A stretch of 32,464 nucleotides of DNA, from NCBI GenBank assembly GCA_037131165.1, contig JBAXRO010000019.1, positions 1 through 32,464 on the forward strand, written 5' to 3'. The stretch is from WLNJ01 sp037131165 (GTDB lineage Bacteria > Actinomycetota > Thermoleophilia > Solirubrobacterales > Solirubrobacteraceae). A program made the translations under genes and the position numbers. Numbering within the stretch: the stretch's first letter is position 1; each line of letters opens with the position of its first letter. The notes under the pieces are model-generated. The model ran no database searches, was not told where the DNA came from, and was given only the letters and a program-made list of their open reading frames with translations. Shown piece by piece: positions 32,303 to 32,464 of the stretch.

Positions 32303-32464
32303 TGTGATGCCCTCCTCGAGGCAGGCTCCGAGTGCCTTGCCGCATGGTTTTCAGGTCGAGAAGGGGGACTCTGCCCGCGGCTGGGTAAAGGGACGTTGAA
32401 GGCGGGGGCAACGTTGCCCAACCATGGTGCGGACAGGGCGGGGCGAGTACTTCCCGTGCGCAGG
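32303..32464. other. Right-edge intergenic stretch with a 14-bp palindrome
   Basis: Contains the 5' leader of the secreted-protein gene and a perfect palindrome GGGCAACGTTGCCC at 32406-32419, a candidate operator about 105 bp upstream of the start. No convincing promoter hexamers or further gene were recognised before the window ends. Confidence 0.5.

Overview
The window is a GC-rich bacterial chromosome segment, most likely from an actinobacterium and plausibly of the Thermoleophilia/Solirubrobacterales type. The evidence is a dnaK-grpE-dnaJ-hspR operon followed by clpB with HAIR-like inverted repeats, an actinobacterial-style phosphatidylinositol gene set (CDP-alcohol phosphatidyltransferase plus inositol-1-phosphate synthase), and many genes that appear to be transcribed without a 5' leader. 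The class-level placement is inference from gene content; no rRNA or tRNA gene was recognised. Every gene-free stretch is shorter than 300 bp.

Layout. 1-5802 (minus strand): heat-shock block dnaK, grpE, dnaJ, hspR, then clpB, which runs off the left edge; HspR-type operators precede dnaK and clpB. 5907-7552 (minus): endonuclease III coupled through a GTGA overlap to an EamA-type transporter. 7646-10158 (plus): an alpha/beta hydrolase with an Asp nucleophile and a large polytopic membrane protein. 10236-13009 (plus): a PAP2/AUR1-like membrane phosphatase, a CDP-alcohol phosphatidyltransferase and inositol-1-phosphate synthase. Together these read as a phosphatidylinositol pathway and include a candidate for the phosphatidylinositol-phosphate phosphatase step. 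A strong intrinsic terminator follows. 13104-15652 (plus): a glycosyltransferase-PHP phosphoesterase fusion, overlapping by one base a divergent uracil-DNA-glycosylase-like Fe-S protein.

15730-22312 holds two very large secreted repeat proteins of 945 and 947 aa. Each has 14 beta-propeller-type units of about 47 aa, two Ig-like domains and a basic tail. A TetR-type regulator gene lies between them, divergent from the second copy. This is the most unusual region of the window. 22497-25301: a tiny double-CxxC protein, a quinone-oxidoreductase-like enzyme and a hipBA toxin-antitoxin pair whose promoter region carries two matching 16-bp palindromes. 25353-28233 (minus): an RNA m5U methyltransferase lacking the usual Fe-S cysteines, ornithine carbamoyltransferase and a SnoaL-like protein, with a perfect 27-bp palindrome between the last two. 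28278-31117 (plus): a small membrane protein, dihydrolipoamide dehydrogenase, a thioredoxin-fold protein with a hairpin-encoded insert, and a small conserved-looking protein. 31211-32302 (minus): a secreted protein with a DPY tandem repeat and an acidic tail.

A recurring feature is a TANNNT -10 hexamer 6-9 nt before the start codon with no ribosome-binding site. It is seen at eleven genes, with one CATCCT variant. Leaderless transcription therefore looks common here, and I used it to choose several starts.
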